From: Trueperaceae bacterium
GTDB lineage: Bacteria; Deinococcota; Deinococci; Deinococcales; Trueperaceae
Direction: 5' to 3'
Length of the DNA stretch: 6,997 bases
Assembly (NCBI GenBank): GCA_007122815.1
Contig: SKSV01000243.1
Location: 1-6,997 of the forward strand
Position 1 is the first letter of the stretch. Each line of letters begins with the position of its first letter. The translations under genes were made by a program, and so were the position numbers. Below the pieces are notes generated by a model, which worked only from the letters and a program-made list of their open reading frames with translations, was not told the DNA's origin and did not search any database. Below, in pieces: positions 6,087-6,997 of the stretch.

Positions 6087-6997
6087 GGAGCCATCGGCAA
6101 ACCGATGCGGGTGCCTGGTTTTTGGTTGGTACGGATACTTCGCAGCGATTTGCTCGTCGAGCTGAACCCCTAGTCCGGGCTGTGTAGGCGCACGCGCAAA
6201 TCCTTCATCGAACTCGACCGCTCGGCCGCAAAAGAGATCTTCCCAGAACGGTGACAGCCCGCTGCCGATCTCCAGCAGTGTCGCGTTTGGAGTACTCATG
6301 CAGACATGCGCCGACGCCATGGTGCACACCATGCTGTTTGGATTGTGAGGGAGCAGCTCAATGCGAAACACCTCGGCCAGAGCTGCAAGCTTCTTCATCT
6401 CGCTTATACCCCCGCAGCGTACTACGTCCGGCTGAATATAGTTGACCAGGTGCTGGGAGCATATTTCTCCAAATTGTAGCCGGGAGTTAATGCGTTCCCC
6501 GGTGGCAAGTGGAACCGTCGTGAGTGACCTGAGCAACGACAGCTCACCGAGGTCTTCCACTTGCGTTGGTTCCTCAACAAACAAAGGCCGATACGGTTCC
6601 GCGAGCTTGCAGAACTCGATTGCCATTGCGGTTGTGCATCGCCCGTGCAGGTCAACACAGATTTCGAAGTCCGGCCCCACCGCTTCGCGCACTTCTGCCA
6701 GCCGCTCGATTCCGAGCCGAACTGCGCGCATCGGGTCAATGACATTCCTGTCGTCGGCGGAGACGAAACCACCTTTTGCAGCCGTCCACCCTTCCGCTTG
6801 TCGCTCGAGAAATCTTTCTGCCAGGGATTTCGGCTCCAGCCGCCCGCGCTCATCCTCTGTCATGTGGTAGGGCATGACGCGATTGCCTGAGCTGGTGTGA
6901 GGGTAGCATCTGATCTTGTCCCGCGCTTTGCCGCCGAGAAGCTGGTAGATCGGCTGACCGAGTGCTTGTCCGAGGATGTCCCAGAGGGCTATTTCTA
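6072..6997 (-). CDS. Mandelate racemase/enolase superfamily sugar-acid dehydratase (5' end off the window)
   Basis: The frame is open from the right edge to TAG at 6072-6074, giving 308 codons. It continues upstream of the internal ATG at 6875, because the in-frame sequence before it reads EIALWDILGQALGQPIYQLL, the conserved capping-to-barrel segment of this superfamily. The true start is therefore outside; about 80-100 residues are missing from a usual length near 390. The barrel carries the metal ligands and bases: VDLHGR (Asp codon 6651-6653, His 6645-6647), FVEEP (Glu codons 6570-6575), ATGERI (Glu 6495-6497) and LLPHNP (His 6345-6347). The DxH on the second metal-ligand strand and the PH late in the barrel match galactonate-dehydratase-type enzymes, which remove water from aldonic acids to give 2-keto-3-deoxy acids. 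Which acid is used cannot be told. It is followed by 185 bp and a promoter for the next gene, so it may belong to a separate transcription unit or read through. Confidence 0.9.
   Translation of the reverse strand, partial: EIALWDILGQALGQPIYQLLGGKARDKIRCYPHTSSGNRVMPYHMTEDERGRLEPKSLAERFLERQAEGWTAAKGGFVSADDRNVIDPMRAVRLGIERLAEVREAVGPDFEICVDLHGRCTTAMAIEFCKLAEPYRPLFVEEPTQVEDLGELSLLRSLTTVPLATGERINSRLQFGEICSQHLVNYIQPDVVRCGGISEMKKLAALAEVFRIELLPHNPNSMVCTMASAHVCMSTPNATLLEIGSGLSPFWEDLFCGRAVEFDEGFARAPTQPGLGVQLDEQIAAKYPYQPKTRHPHRFADGSVCDS

Noticed and set aside
6072..6875. Dehydratase starting at ATG 6875 as a complete 267-residue protein
   Set aside because: The in-frame sequence upstream encodes conserved superfamily residues up to the window edge, so this ATG is internal.

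Overview
The window reads as one minus-strand stretch of a bacterial chromosome of moderate to high GC. It is densely packed, with five genes on the same strand and almost no spacer between three of them. In transcription order (right to left) they are: (1) a mandelate racemase/enolase-superfamily sugar-acid dehydratase whose 5' end lies off the right edge; (2) an L-fucose/L-arabinose isomerase-family protein; (3) and (4) the two half-transporters of a heterodimeric ABC exporter; (5) a non-HemE member of the uroporphyrinogen decarboxylase (URO-D) superfamily that runs off the left edge. The taxon cannot be fixed from this sequence. A sugar-acid dehydratase, a FucI-like isomerase and a URO-D-like protein side by side are often seen in carbohydrate-degrading Spirochaetota, Planctomycetota, Chloroflexota and related environmental lineages; this is an inference from gene content only.

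Layout. 6072-6997 holds the dehydratase with the metal-binding and catalytic residues of the galactonate-dehydratase type. 5887-6071 is the only substantial intergenic region. It carries a near-consensus sigma-70 promoter (TTGACA, 18 bp, GATAAT), two copies of a 10-bp repeat, a 7-bp tandem repeat at the predicted transcript start, a small GC-rich hairpin followed by four U, and a strong Shine-Dalgarno that sets the isomerase start at 5886. 4471-5886 is the isomerase. 2689-4467 and 854-2692 are the exporter subunits, joined to the isomerase by a 3-bp gap and to each other by a 4-bp GTGA overlap. An 80-bp gap then leads to the URO-D-like gene (start 773).

How they may work together. The dehydratase and isomerase suggest uptake-side catabolism of a sugar or sugar acid. 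The exporter is fused into the same transcription unit directly after the isomerase. Its two nucleotide-binding domains show complementary changes: the first has D for the catalytic E and Q for the switch His, and the second has LSTGQ for LSGGQ. This is the pattern of asymmetric exporters with one degenerate and one competent ATP site. What it exports is not visible in the sequence. No RNA genes, CRISPR arrays, insertion sequences or integrase-type genes were found.
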